NCBI RefSeq assembly: GCF_019688735.1
Contig: NZ_JAIFYA010000002.1
Coordinates: 372,001-436,000 of the forward strand
Length of the DNA: 64,000 nucleotides
Reading direction: 5' to 3'
DNA from: Thermosulfurimonas sp. F29
Lineage (GTDB): Bacteria; Desulfobacterota; Thermodesulfobacteria; Thermodesulfobacteriales; Thermodesulfobacteriaceae
The stretch's first letter is position 1; the number at the start of each line of letters is the position of its first letter. Of this stretch, positions 9,798 through 18,519 are shown one piece after another. The notes beneath the pieces were generated by a model. The model saw nothing but the letters and a program-made list of their open reading frames with translations. It was not told the DNA's origin and searched no databases. The position numbers and the translations under genes are program-made.

Positions 9798-11045
9798 CTA
9801 AATTCTTTGCCATGGAAAAACAGATTTCCTATATAAATCTTCAAAATTTTCAAACTGGCTTTTACAGATATTTTCCACTTTTTCTCTCAATTCTTCAACA
9901 ATCTCTTTTTTAATCGGAGTTAATCCATGGGCTAATATAGAATTGTTTCTTTGATATAATAAATCCTGAAAATTTTTTATTTCTTTTCCAATTGGATCAC
10001 CCAAATCATTTAATAATTTATAACATTTCCATAGTCCTATTTTATTTTCTTGTTCTAATATTTTTTTCCATTCAGGCAAAAGATCTTTACGAATTATCTT
10101 TTCTTTTATCTGTTCAAAGTTTACATTCGAACTATCTAAGTTATATTTACAAAAAAGAAGAACTTGAGCTATAAGTTCTACAATTCTATATAATCTAGCA
10201 ATAGCATCATCATATTTCCCTTCTTCTATCCGACGATCAGTATTTGCCAATAAATCAGCTATAATTGCTGGATGTTTTTCTTTCTTATAAATTAAATTTC
10301 CAATAAACTTTATATGACTTATTTCTTTCGGGAAAAGTTTTTTTAACTTTTCTTCTTGAACACCTTTTAACTCTTTTTTAGCTTCTTCAAAAAATTTCGC
10401 AGCCTTATGATGGTGAAATAAGTCCCACTCGTGATAACCTCGTATAATGAAATTTAAATATTTTACTTCACTTTTATAATCTGACAATAGATTTATGAAA
10501 TTTTGGATGTCACCAATCAACGAATGTGCAATTTTAAATTGATATTGCAATAAACTTTTATAAGCTAATTCAAATTTGAAATAACTGTTAATAATAAAAG
10601 GTTGAAAAGATACAACTTTTTCAGTACCAGATTTTACAATACCTTTTTCTCTTTTTCCTTGGATATAACTAAGGCGACCTATATCTTTTTGAAAAGCCAC
10701 CATTACGATGGCAGAAGACATAGGTTTAGTTCCAGAAGTAAAATCAGCAATAATTTGGCTAGAATCTAACCCTTTTTTAAATAACCATCTTAGGGCTTCT
10801 TCAGTCTTCTTAACACACTCATTTAAGTCGTTAGGATCTGGAATTTCAAAAAACTTATAATTCCTCGAAGATAGTTTTAACTCCTCAACTACTACTTTAG
10901 CGTTATCTTTGGAATCCTTAGATACAAGAAAAGCAACAAAGTTAGGATTTCTATCAGAAATAGAAAGTTTGATAGCGTTTAAAATACTTTCTGGACTGTC
11001 ACCTATGCCTGTTCCAACTGAAATCAAAAGCCCCTTTTTAAACAT
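9798..11045 (-). CDS. CARF-HEPN CRISPR ancillary RNase (TIGR02710/Csm6-like)
   Basis: 415 residues from an ATG (11043-11045) with a GGGAGG ribosome site. The N-terminal Rossmann-like CARF domain starts GLLISVGTGIGDSPESI and contains DFTSGTKPMSS, the TSGTK-type ligand loop typical of TIGR02710/Csm6-group sensors. The C-terminal helical part ends in RNNSILAH (about residues 366-373), an R-x6-H HEPN ribonuclease motif. The expected role is a non-specific RNase switched on by cyclic oligoadenylate made by the Cas10 encoded upstream. It overlaps cmr6 by 8 nt. The gene is strikingly A+T-rich compared with cmr2-cmr6 and the chromosome around it, a sign of separate acquisition. Confidence 0.87.
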   Translation of the reverse strand: MFKKGLLISVGTGIGDSPESILNAIKLSISDRNPNFVAFLVSKDSKDNAKVVVEELKLSSRNYKFFEIPDPNDLNECVKKTEEALRWLFKKGLDSSQIIADFTSGTKPMSSAIVMVAFQKDIGRLSYIQGKREKGIVKSGTEKVVSFQPFIINSYFKFELAYKSLLQYQFKIAHSLIGDIQNFINLLSDYKSEVKYLNFIIRGYHEWDLFHHHKAAKFFEEAKKELKGVQEEKLKKLFPKEISHIKFIGNLIYKKEKHPAIIADLLANTDRRIEEGKYDDAIARLYRIVELIAQVLLFCKYNLDSSNVNFEQIKEKIIRKDLLPEWKKILEQENKIGLWKCYKLLNDLGDPIGKEIKNFQDLLYQRNNSILAHGLTPIKKEIVEELREKVENICKSQFENFEDLYRKSVFPWQRI

Positions 11046-11949
11046 TCTTGTTAAACCTCCCGTGACCCAAAGCCGTCTTGGCTCCAAAGCCGTGCTCCGT
11101 TAGCGCGGCTTCAAAGGCCTCTCTGACTCTTTTCCGGAACTCCTCTTCCAAATCTTCGTGTATCAGCAGGATAAAACGGAATTTACTTCCGGGAGCCACG
11201 GCCAGGAATGGGAGAGGACGGGGATGTTGGTCCTCAGTGGGGCCTCTTCTTTCTTCGTAATATTCAGGATAATGGCAGGTGATGATCTCCAGGGTAAGCT
11301 CGGGAGGCTCAATCGGCAAAGCATCCAGGAAGACGACTTTGCCTCTTTGGGCTGACTTGCCTTCCTTTTCCATCCTTCCGAAAGGCTTTGAAAGCTCGTT
11401 CCAGAAAAGATTATCTTCCCGGGCCCAGTTTTCAAAAAAGTTCGGATCCTCCTGGGCTTTTTCTACCAGATAGACCAGACGCACCACGCCTTTTATACTT
11501 TCCGCCGGGATGTAGGGAATCCCCAAAGTCCTGTGGAAAGTGAAACCGCGCTCCATAGGATGAGCGTTTCCGAGGCCGATAATGAGGGGAGCCTTAAGGA
11601 TGTAAGTGTTAGCCCACACTTCGTATCCAGAGGCCCTAAAGGCCTGGCAAAGGGCTTCCATCTCTTGATTTTTCCGCTCAAGGAGGCCCTCAAGGTTAGG
11701 CCTGATTTTGTGGTAGGTATCAAGCACTTCTCGGGCCTCTTTTTGCGCCTGGAATTGATACATCGGAAAACGCAGACCTTTTTGGGTGTTCCAGTAAGCA
11801 TAAAGACCCTTGTTAAAGTGAAGACCAAAATTAAATCCCGAGCCTGGATGTTCAAAAAAAGAAGCAAGCTTTTCCGGTAGAGGCCGGAATTTTTGAGGAT
11901 TTTGCTGAACTTTTTGTCTTTGCTCTTTTCTGCGGCCAGGCTTAGGCAC
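11038..11949 (-). CDS. cmr6: type III-B RAMP protein Cmr6
   Basis: 303 residues, the Cmr6 subunit that caps the Cas7-like backbone of the Cmr effector. Features seen: GLGNAHPMERGFTFHRTLGIPYIPAESIKG in overlapping pieces, where IPAESIKG is the family's conserved turn, and the C-terminal Gly-rich RAMP loop GFGAKTALGHGRF. A basic N-terminal tail (about residues 1-20) precedes the fold. GTG start at 11947-11949 behind GGAGG; overlaps cmr5 by 8 nt and the CARF gene by 8 nt. Confidence 0.93.
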   Translation of the reverse strand: MPKPGRRKEQRQKVQQNPQKFRPLPEKLASFFEHPGSGFNFGLHFNKGLYAYWNTQKGLRFPMYQFQAQKEAREVLDTYHKIRPNLEGLLERKNQEMEALCQAFRASGYEVWANTYILKAPLIIGLGNAHPMERGFTFHRTLGIPYIPAESIKGVVRLVYLVEKAQEDPNFFENWAREDNLFWNELSKPFGRMEKEGKSAQRGKVVFLDALPIEPPELTLEIITCHYPEYYEERRGPTEDQHPRPLPFLAVAPGSKFRFILLIHEDLEEEFRKRVREAFEAALTEHGFGAKTALGHGRFNKNV

Positions 11950-12367
11950 CCTTTTCCTCCACGAACATCTTACTCATCACCTTTAGCCACTCAAGGAATC
12001 TCAAAGCTTCTTCCTGTAGGGTGAGATACTCCAGGGCTTCTTTTTGGGAGATTTCTTCAATGGTAGTGGCGGGAGCTTCAGGATCAAAAGAAAGCATATC
12101 TTGGTTTTTGAGCCAGGAAGCCAGGGCTTCAAAGGCAAGCCAGTGTTTGGCCTCTTGGCCTTCTTTTTTGTATCTGCCGTTTTTCTGGTCAGCGGCCTTG
12201 GCCAGAAGGAAACAAAGGGTATGTCCCAGGCCGTTTTGCATGATCATAGCCGGAAGTCCGGCTACAAAGCTCGAAAATTCCTTGGCTCCTCCATCACCCA
12301 GGACTTTAATAGCAGCACGGGCCTTTTCGTAAGCAAACCGGGCCCGCTCCTGTCCCTCAGTTCTCAT
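11942..12367 (-). CDS. cmr5: type III-B small subunit Cmr5
   Basis: 141 residues, all-helical, the small subunit that forms the inner filament of the Cmr complex along the target RNA. Its N-terminal RARFAYEKARAA and the segment FVAGLPAMIMQNGLGHTLCF match the Cmr5 family well, and length and position between cmr4 and cmr6 agree. It shares 4 nt with the cmr4 stop (ATGA), so translation is coupled. Confidence 0.93.
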   Translation of the reverse strand: MRTEGQERARFAYEKARAAIKVLGDGGAKEFSSFVAGLPAMIMQNGLGHTLCFLLAKAADQKNGRYKKEGQEAKHWLAFEALASWLKNQDMLSFDPEAPATTIEEISQKEALEYLTLQEEALRFLEWLKVMSKMFVEEKGA

Positions 12368-13266
12368 GACGCACCTCCTGAAGAGGCATCAGGGGCTATC
12401 CAGTAAACTTTGCAAATACCCTTACCCAGGGTGAAGTCACCTCCTATTTGGATGTGGGTGGCAACCGCATCGATTACCAGAGAAGCTACATCCCGAGGAA
12501 GAAGACGAAGTCCTCCTTCCTTGCATGAGCTATCGGGTTTGCGGTCTTCGGCAAAAAAGCTCAGGAAATAAAGCACGGAATCTGCCGGAAGGTATTCCTG
12601 ATACCGCAAAGAACCTTCTTTGGCCGTGCCGGTGGCATCATCAATAGTTATGTGGGCCTGGACCTCGGTGGCGGTGCGCACGAGATAGCCGAAGACCTCA
12701 TCGGATATGAGGACTGCCTTTTGTAGCTCGGGAAGATTTTTGTTTAGCCAATTCTTGTCATCGAGAGAACTATCCTGAGCTTTCTTAGCCACCAGATCCT
12801 CAAGGACTATCTCATCCGGAAAGGAACCCGTGAGCGGGATAAACTGGTCCTCCTGAACTTCTTTCTGCCCTAAAGAATTTTCTAACCCCAAAAGAGTGAG
12901 GTCTTCGGCAAAGCGCTTGAGCACCGCCGGAGAGGTCACATGCACAAATGGGACCACATTGGAGCGCACGGGGAAGAAAAGGATCCTGGCATCAGTCACA
13001 GTTACCGCCCCGGCCCAGCTGGCTTCTTCACCCGCCTTGCCGAAGATGCAATCCGCAAGATCTTTCCTTAATCCCATTTTCTTCCAGACCTTCTCGCACC
13101 AGTCCCTGAGAGCCCCTTTAATTCCCGAAGCCTGCACCATCGGCCAGGCAGTGTGGCGCTCACGCTGGATGGGAAGGTCCACCGCTTTTAAAGCCTGTCC
13201 GGCTCCGGCATGAATGGGCGTTAGGGCATAAAGAAGACAAAGCCTCTTTTCTTCACCCCAGATCAT
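12364..13266 (-). CDS. cmr4: type III-B Cas7-like backbone subunit Cmr4
   Basis: 300 residues. Cmr4 forms the repeating crRNA-binding backbone and cuts target RNA at 6-nt steps through a conserved Asp in an N-terminal loop; here ALTPIHAGAGQALKAVDLPIQRERHT supplies the expected region, with Asp in AVDLPIQR. QASGIKGALRDWCE is the RAMP motif, and a C-terminal Gly-rich loop reads IQIGGDFTLGKG. It starts at an ATG (13264-13266), 11 nt after cmr3 ends. All features fit an active subunit. Confidence 0.94.
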   Translation of the reverse strand: MIWGEEKRLCLLYALTPIHAGAGQALKAVDLPIQRERHTAWPMVQASGIKGALRDWCEKVWKKMGLRKDLADCIFGKAGEEASWAGAVTVTDARILFFPVRSNVVPFVHVTSPAVLKRFAEDLTLLGLENSLGQKEVQEDQFIPLTGSFPDEIVLEDLVAKKAQDSSLDDKNWLNKNLPELQKAVLISDEVFGYLVRTATEVQAHITIDDATGTAKEGSLRYQEYLPADSVLYFLSFFAEDRKPDSSCKEGGLRLLPRDVASLVIDAVATHIQIGGDFTLGKGICKVYWIAPDASSGGAS

Positions 13267-13277
13267 CTCATTCCTCC

Positions 13278-14297
13278 TTAAAAAGGCATTAGTTCACAAA
13301 GCCCGTAGTCCTCTTCGGTGTAAAATACCGCTCCTGCCGGAAAATAGGCTCTGGCCGGTTTGTGAAAGCCCTTTCTCATGTCCCAGCCGCCCACGCGCAG
13401 GAGTTTGCCCGAAGCGTAAGGAAACTTTAAAAGCCCGAATCTTTCGGCCCGGGTGTAGAGAAGAGGAGATAAAACCAGGACACGACCCCTGCCGTTTTCG
13501 GGAAACTCCGGGATCTCGCTCTCGTTTAGCCTTCGGTAACGCACCAGGCGTCCTTCTCCCCCTAGCTGAAAGACCCCTTCGGCTTTTAAGTGAGAGGGAC
13601 AAAGCGGCTTGTCCAGCCCCACCACAAGAGAAACCTCCGGGGTGAAACGGAGGTGGCGAGAAGCATAAAGATGTCCGGTCTTTACTGCACGACGAATATT
13701 ATCCCGGGCTATTCCAACTCTTTCTTCTGTTCTTATGAGAAATTTGGTGGGCACGGCTAAAGCTTCATCTTCGGAAATATCCCTTAGCTCCCCGGCAACA
13801 TCAAGCTCAAAGCCCCCCTCGTTTTCCAGGGCCTTCCGCGTAAGCCAGAACTTTCCGGAAAGAGGCTCCATGTCCGGAAGGGGTTTTTCTATCCACAGAG
13901 GCTTTTCCCGGGAAAGCTTTACAGGAGGATGTTTTTCGGGCCTGGCCTCCCGCACTTCAAGCCTGTTTCGGCCTTTTCCCACATAAAACCAGCTTGCCGG
14001 CGCGGGAAAAAGGACCACCCCTCGGACTTTAAGAAGAGGCCCCAACACTCGAAAACCGGGCTCCTCGGGGGTGCCCCAGTAAGGCAAATTTTCAAGAGGC
14101 TTGCCTGTCTCTAACCCTTCGGGGGCAATGCCTTTCTGGGCCAGAATGGCTGCACGCAGGGCGCCAATTATAGTCTCCGGCACCGGCGGGAACACAGGCT
14201 TTCCAGCCTCATGGGTTTCGCCGGCCACCATGGGCTCCCCGCCCCGGAAAAAGAGGGTGTCAAGAGGCTTTAGTTCAAGCCACTGTTTTATGTGCAT
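13278..14297 (-). CDS. cmr3: type III-B Cas5-like subunit Cmr3
   Basis: 339 residues, the Cas5-group protein that binds the 5' handle of the crRNA and contacts Cas10. The N-terminal KPLDTLFFRGGEPMVAGE and PPVPETIIGALRAA are diagnostic of Cmr3. A C-terminal Gly-rich stretch (SGKLLRVGGWDMRKGF) corresponds to the RAMP loop. Start ATG at 14295-14297 inside the cmr2 tail (23-nt overlap). Confidence 0.93.
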   Translation of the reverse strand: MHIKQWLELKPLDTLFFRGGEPMVAGETHEAGKPVFPPVPETIIGALRAAILAQKGIAPEGLETGKPLENLPYWGTPEEPGFRVLGPLLKVRGVVLFPAPASWFYVGKGRNRLEVREARPEKHPPVKLSREKPLWIEKPLPDMEPLSGKFWLTRKALENEGGFELDVAGELRDISEDEALAVPTKFLIRTEERVGIARDNIRRAVKTGHLYASRHLRFTPEVSLVVGLDKPLCPSHLKAEGVFQLGGEGRLVRYRRLNESEIPEFPENGRGRVLVLSPLLYTRAERFGLLKFPYASGKLLRVGGWDMRKGFHKPARAYFPAGAVFYTEEDYGLCELMPF

Positions 14298-17094
14298 GGC
14301 GTCGCCATGCCTCCCCTAAAAATCTGGCTATCTCCAGAGCTTCAAAACCTAAATCACTTTCTCCTTGTGGGTATTTTCTTCTACCTAAAAGAACGGCAGT
14401 GACCATTCGGGAGAGTCGGGATACCTCCTCGTGATGGCTTAGCCTCTCGCTCCGAATCTGAGTTCTTATAAATTCGGACACCCTATCCGGTCCCTGATCC
14501 CTCAAAGCCCTGAGCCCTTCGGCCAGTTCCCGTGGACGATAGGCAAAGGAAGAACTGAGCTCTTTGCGGGCAAAGGCCTCCACCAGCTCCCGAAAAGCCT
14601 CCCACACCAAAACCTCTTCGGCAGAAAATTTAACGGTATCCCGAAAACCCGCCACAAAAGTGCGCCTTTCCCCGGCCCGCCGGTGAAGTTCAAGGGCCAG
14701 GGCCGCCCGACCGGAATCTTTGGCCAGGTTAAGTAGCTCATGGGCCCGCTCAACGGCCGCCCTGAGCGGCCACTTGTGATGCACGATGAGAAGCCCACCG
14801 GAGATGGAAATTTTCTCGCCCGGCCCCAGGTGAAGTAGCAAAAGATCGTCGTCGTTTAACTCCGAAGCTTCCCTAATCTCCTGAGTTTCATTCCATAAGT
14901 AAGACATCTTACGGCCCTCACGGATCAGAATAGAGGTCTTCCTGCGGAGTCTTACAAAGGCCCAGTTGTAGGCCTCGCCTATCCTTCGGGCGGCAGAGAT
15001 CGCGGTGGATACCGGAAAGATCGCGCACACATCGTCTCCCCCGGCATAGATGAGCTTTCCCCCGTGGGTCTCAACGAGATAGGGCACGGTGTAGAGGGCA
15101 AAGTGGGCCAGGGCCTGAGAGATGGCCCCATGGGTGGCAGGGGAAAGGAGCCGCCTGCAGGAGAGAAAATCCTGCCAGAATTCCACAAAGTTTTTGCTAA
15201 CCTTACCGTTTCTGATTCTTTCCACCAGTTCGGGATGCAGAACGCTTTCCCATGTTGCGGCAAAACCTCCGGAAAGAAGTTTACCCATCCGGTCTCCGTC
15301 CATAAGGAGAATGGCATAGTAGCGATCCTGAAGAAGGATCTCATCCCCCCGGTCTTTCCGACGAGAGAGGAGTTTTTCTACTTTGTTACGGATTTCCTTT
15401 TCTTCTCCTTCGGGTATTTCTTCTATTTCGTTCTTTTCGCGGGCCTCTTTTCGGTGAAGTATCTCGGCAACTTCTCTGGAGGATAGCCCCAGCTCTTTCA
15501 TGTCCTCTTCCGCCCTGTTAAGCCACTCGCTTAAGGCCATTTCCGTGCTGGAGGGAAACTTCTCCGCCTCTTTGAAAAAGGAATAAAGTGGATGCCCATC
15601 CGATACTGCCCGATAGGCCAGGCGTTTTATGAGGGCTATGGCGGAGAGCCTTTCGGTATCCTTAAACTCGGATTGAGGAAAGGCTTTGCGGATTTTTTGC
15701 CAGCAGGGATCTTCCCTAGGCCGGGGGTTGGGGTCGGGGCGGCGCTCGGGATGAAGAAGACACTTTTCCATCCCCGCCTCCGCACACTCCACACACGAAA
15801 ACCTCAGGGCCTCAAGATCCGGATGCAGGTGGCATTTGACACCCGGCTCCTCGGCCCGGGTGTTTGGCGGGGAGAGCTTTTCCGCGGCCAGCCCCCGCGC
15901 CAGAAGATCGTGAGAAGCCGGATAAAAGAACTTTTCGGTGAGATTAAGATAGGGAAAATTTTTCTTCCTGGCTTCCTCAAGATAAGCCCTAAGGGATACA
16001 ACCAAATTTTCGGGAATAAAATCCTGCCCTTTATTTAGAAGGCTTTCGTCGAGCAAGGGCACGGCCGTCCAGTGGAACTCCCAGAAGTGTTCGGTTTGGC
16101 GTGAAAAAATCTTTTTAAAGGCGATAAGGCACTCCGCAGGAACCTTTCCGAAGGCCCTTTCTTCAACAAGATTTCGTACCCTCTCGGCAAGGTCAAGCCA
16201 GACTCCTTTTACGGTCTCTTCTATCTTTTTAGCAGTATTTTTTTCCTCACCCTCAGGGACCAGGAAGAGAAACTTATTGGGAAGGGTGGCGGCACGAGTC
16301 TCCCGCTGATAGCGTTCGGCCCATTCTCCGAAACCGCACTTTTCATCAAGCCGACTTTCAATTAAGGCCTGGTCCACGGGAAAGGGATAGATAATGTGGT
16401 CTGAACCGTAAAGGCAGATTACCGTCCAGAGGCCTTCTGAGGCCAGCCAGGAAAGGATGAGCGAGGCCGTCCAATAATCGCGAAGCTTGCGCGAGCGGGC
16501 GATAAAGTTCTGGACCGGGGTGAGGCTGAAAAGCATGAGGGAGGCCTTTCGGTTTGAGGAAAGCCTGTAGCAGGAGTAAAGGGCCGAGGTTAGCGCACAG
16601 TGTTGCCAGATGGAGTGATCCGGGAGGCGGGTATCTGCCGGGAGGTAATGCCAGCGCCAGGAAAGCCCTCCTATATTTTCCTTCCCCAGGCGCCAGGGAA
16701 GCACATGGCGGAAGTAGTGAAAGACGGAAAAGAAGTCGTTTAACCTCTGAGTATCATGTTCTACCAGGCGGGTTAATGATTCTTCTGCTCCGGTGGAAAG
16801 GGAACGAAGATCAAAGGCTTCGATTTTCCCTGTGGGATGGGTGATGCGAGGATGGTGGGGAAATTCTATCTGTCCTCCTTCTTCCCTTCGGGGAAGAAAG
16901 GTTCGATCCAGCCCCGAGGCCACCTGGTCGGCCTTTTTGAGGAGGGATTCTTCAGCCGAAATATAGAGTATATCCTTTAAGCGAGCCGCCCGGCTTACAT
17001 GCTCCCTGATGGAGAGGGCTTTGTCCGGCGGATCGTGAAGAAAAACGGCAAGCTTCTCCCGCCAGTATTCTTCACTTCGCTTAAAGGCACTCAT
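14275..17094 (-). CDS. cmr2: type III-B Cas10 subunit Cmr2 (cyclic oligoadenylate synthase)
   Basis: 939 residues, the large Cas10 subunit. The N-terminus has FLHDPPDK with His20-Asp21, the Cmr2 HD-like motif that in relatives can cut single-stranded DNA. A Cys-rich zinc region lies about residues 420-455 (CHLH, CVEC, CLLHP). The palm domain has YAGGDDVCAIFP near residue 684; GGDD is the cyclase motif that makes cyclic oligoadenylates. An earlier palm segment reads ILLMDGDRMGKLLSGG. Together with the CARF-HEPN gene downstream this indicates working second-messenger signalling. It overlaps cmr1 by 14 nt and cmr3 by 23 nt. Confidence 0.96.
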   Translation of the reverse strand: MSAFKRSEEYWREKLAVFLHDPPDKALSIREHVSRAARLKDILYISAEESLLKKADQVASGLDRTFLPRREEGGQIEFPHHPRITHPTGKIEAFDLRSLSTGAEESLTRLVEHDTQRLNDFFSVFHYFRHVLPWRLGKENIGGLSWRWHYLPADTRLPDHSIWQHCALTSALYSCYRLSSNRKASLMLFSLTPVQNFIARSRKLRDYWTASLILSWLASEGLWTVICLYGSDHIIYPFPVDQALIESRLDEKCGFGEWAERYQRETRAATLPNKFLFLVPEGEEKNTAKKIEETVKGVWLDLAERVRNLVEERAFGKVPAECLIAFKKIFSRQTEHFWEFHWTAVPLLDESLLNKGQDFIPENLVVSLRAYLEEARKKNFPYLNLTEKFFYPASHDLLARGLAAEKLSPPNTRAEEPGVKCHLHPDLEALRFSCVECAEAGMEKCLLHPERRPDPNPRPREDPCWQKIRKAFPQSEFKDTERLSAIALIKRLAYRAVSDGHPLYSFFKEAEKFPSSTEMALSEWLNRAEEDMKELGLSSREVAEILHRKEAREKNEIEEIPEGEEKEIRNKVEKLLSRRKDRGDEILLQDRYYAILLMDGDRMGKLLSGGFAATWESVLHPELVERIRNGKVSKNFVEFWQDFLSCRRLLSPATHGAISQALAHFALYTVPYLVETHGGKLIYAGGDDVCAIFPVSTAISAARRIGEAYNWAFVRLRRKTSILIREGRKMSYLWNETQEIREASELNDDDLLLLHLGPGEKISISGGLLIVHHKWPLRAAVERAHELLNLAKDSGRAALALELHRRAGERRTFVAGFRDTVKFSAEEVLVWEAFRELVEAFARKELSSSFAYRPRELAEGLRALRDQGPDRVSEFIRTQIRSERLSHHEEVSRLSRMVTAVLLGRRKYPQGESDLGFEALEIARFLGEAWRRHAHKTVA

Positions 17095-18334
17095 TTATAC
17101 CTGCTCTCTGCATGGCCTGATCAAGCCGCTCGTGAACTTTTTGCCAGATTTCTATCTGTTGTTTTTTTGAAATCCATTCAACTTTTTCATTAGATTTCGA
17201 GTAAAGTTTCGGATCTAAATAATACGGAAGATGTAAAACGAAAACTTTATATATATTAGAATATTTTTTAACCAAAAAACGAAGAGGCGAAGCTAATCTT
17301 GCATCCGGGACATACTTATTCTTCTTCTGGCTCCATTTTCCCCAGCCGACATTTACCGCAGGATGATTAGTTAAAGGAAAACCTAAAAGATGTCTTTCTG
17401 CTATATTGTGCGTGCCATCTGGATCTAATTTTGTTTTTTTAGGCCAATTATATTCTTCAGGTACATAACCTGTGCGCACATAAATATAAACTTCTGCAAG
17501 AAATTTCAGGGCCTCTTGCCAAGATTTAAATTTCTCTGCCTTCCATAAAAGTATTTTGCCTTCATGATCTGTTGCCAGAGTGTGAGGGTGAGGCTTATCA
17601 AAGCAATCTTTCCAGTAAGGCAAACTTCCCTTCAGCCCGTCTTTGAGTTTTAGGATACAACTTTCAGGTTCTATCCCTTCCACCTGAAAACTTCCCCAGC
17701 CGTTGCGGGAACGGGAGCCGACAGCTCCGAAAGCCCGAAAGTAAAGGAGGGCGGTCTTAAAGATCTCGGCTTCTTCATTATCTTCCAGAAGATATTCGGG
17801 GACTCCCATGTTTAGCGTAAAAGACTCTCCCGGAGCGAGATAGGAGCGTCTTACTCTAAAACCGTCTGAATAAAAAAGGCCCATTCCTCCCAGGTAAGAA
17901 AAAGGAGAAATTTCATGCCTTTTTTGGCAATCGGCTTTCTTTTTGTATCTACAAGTGGGATTTTCTTTAAGACATTCTTTAGGGCAAAAATCCACTTCTG
18001 GATGAACCACATAATTTTCTTTTTTAGAAATTACGTCTTTAGTGGACTCTACTTCCCCTTCAACCCAGATCCTTACCAGACTCTTTTGGGCCTTTTCTCC
18101 CCCGCCGCCGAAAAATTCCGTTTCTCTCTCCAGTAACTCTTTATGATCCTTCACCCTGCTTCCTGCGGCCACCCGCCACCAGTAGCGCAGAAGGCCTTTG
18201 AAGGGTGCAGCGCGCAGGGCCGCCTCCTGCCACGCATCGCCCAAGAACATGGGCGTTACGATGCGGCAGGTGAGAATAAGAATTGCGCGGTTTTCGAACC
18301 TGCGGCGAAGAAACTCGCCCCCCTTGACCCCCAT
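17081..18334 (-). CDS. cmr1: type III-B RAMP protein Cmr1
   Basis: 417 residues, first gene of the cmr operon. Cmr1 sits at the head of the effector and helps capture the 3' side of target RNA. Diagnostic segments: CRIVTPMFLGDAWQEAALRAAPFKGLLRYWW in overlapping pieces near the N-terminus, FFGGGGEKAQKSLVRIW, and FGAVGSRSRNGWGSF in the middle. A Cys-containing insert (DFCPKECLKENPTCRYKKKADC, in pieces) about residues 110-135 may bind metal. The middle and 3' part is noticeably A+T-rich, like the CARF gene and unlike cmr2-cmr5. No ribosome site fits the ATG at 18332-18334. Confidence 0.93.
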   Translation of the reverse strand: MGVKGGEFLRRRFENRAILILTCRIVTPMFLGDAWQEAALRAAPFKGLLRYWWRVAAGSRVKDHKELLERETEFFGGGGEKAQKSLVRIWVEGEVESTKDVISKKENYVVHPEVDFCPKECLKENPTCRYKKKADCQKRHEISPFSYLGGMGLFYSDGFRVRRSYLAPGESFTLNMGVPEYLLEDNEEAEIFKTALLYFRAFGAVGSRSRNGWGSFQVEGIEPESCILKLKDGLKGSLPYWKDCFDKPHPHTLATDHEGKILLWKAEKFKSWQEALKFLAEVYIYVRTGYVPEEYNWPKKTKLDPDGTHNIAERHLLGFPLTNHPAVNVGWGKWSQKKNKYVPDARLASPLRFLVKKYSNIYKVFVLHLPYYLDPKLYSKSNEKVEWISKKQQIEIWQKVHERLDQAMQRAGINECL

Positions 18335-18341
18335 GGGGATT

Positions 18342-18370
18342 TTTTAACTCCTACACGCCGGAGAAGTCAA
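18342..18370 (-). promoter_or_regulatory. candidate promoter of the cmr operon
   Basis: On the minus strand TTGACT (18365-18370) and TTAAAA (18342-18347) are 17 nt apart, and the -10 ends 7 nt before the cmr1 ATG. Transcription would begin at or next to the start codon, which agrees with the absence of a ribosome site. The -10 match is partial. Confidence 0.4.
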
Positions 18371-18462
18371 GAGGGCCGCTCCGGAGCCGGAGAAACAAAG
18401 TTATCCACTCAAGTGCAAAATATAAACTTCGCTTCGGTTTTGGAGGATTTTACACGAACGAC

Positions 18463-18491
18463 TTGCCATTTTTTGCCTTTTAAGGTATCTG
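18463..18491 (+). promoter_or_regulatory. candidate promoter for fadL-acyl-CoA ligase operon
   Basis: TTGCCA (18463-18468) and TATCTG (18486-18491) are 17 nt apart and would start a transcript near 18498, ahead of a GGAGGTG ribosome site at 18509-18515. The -35 is good and the -10 partial. Confidence 0.35.
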
Positions 18492-18519
18492 TGACGGGAT
18501 TCCACGCGGAGGTGAAATC

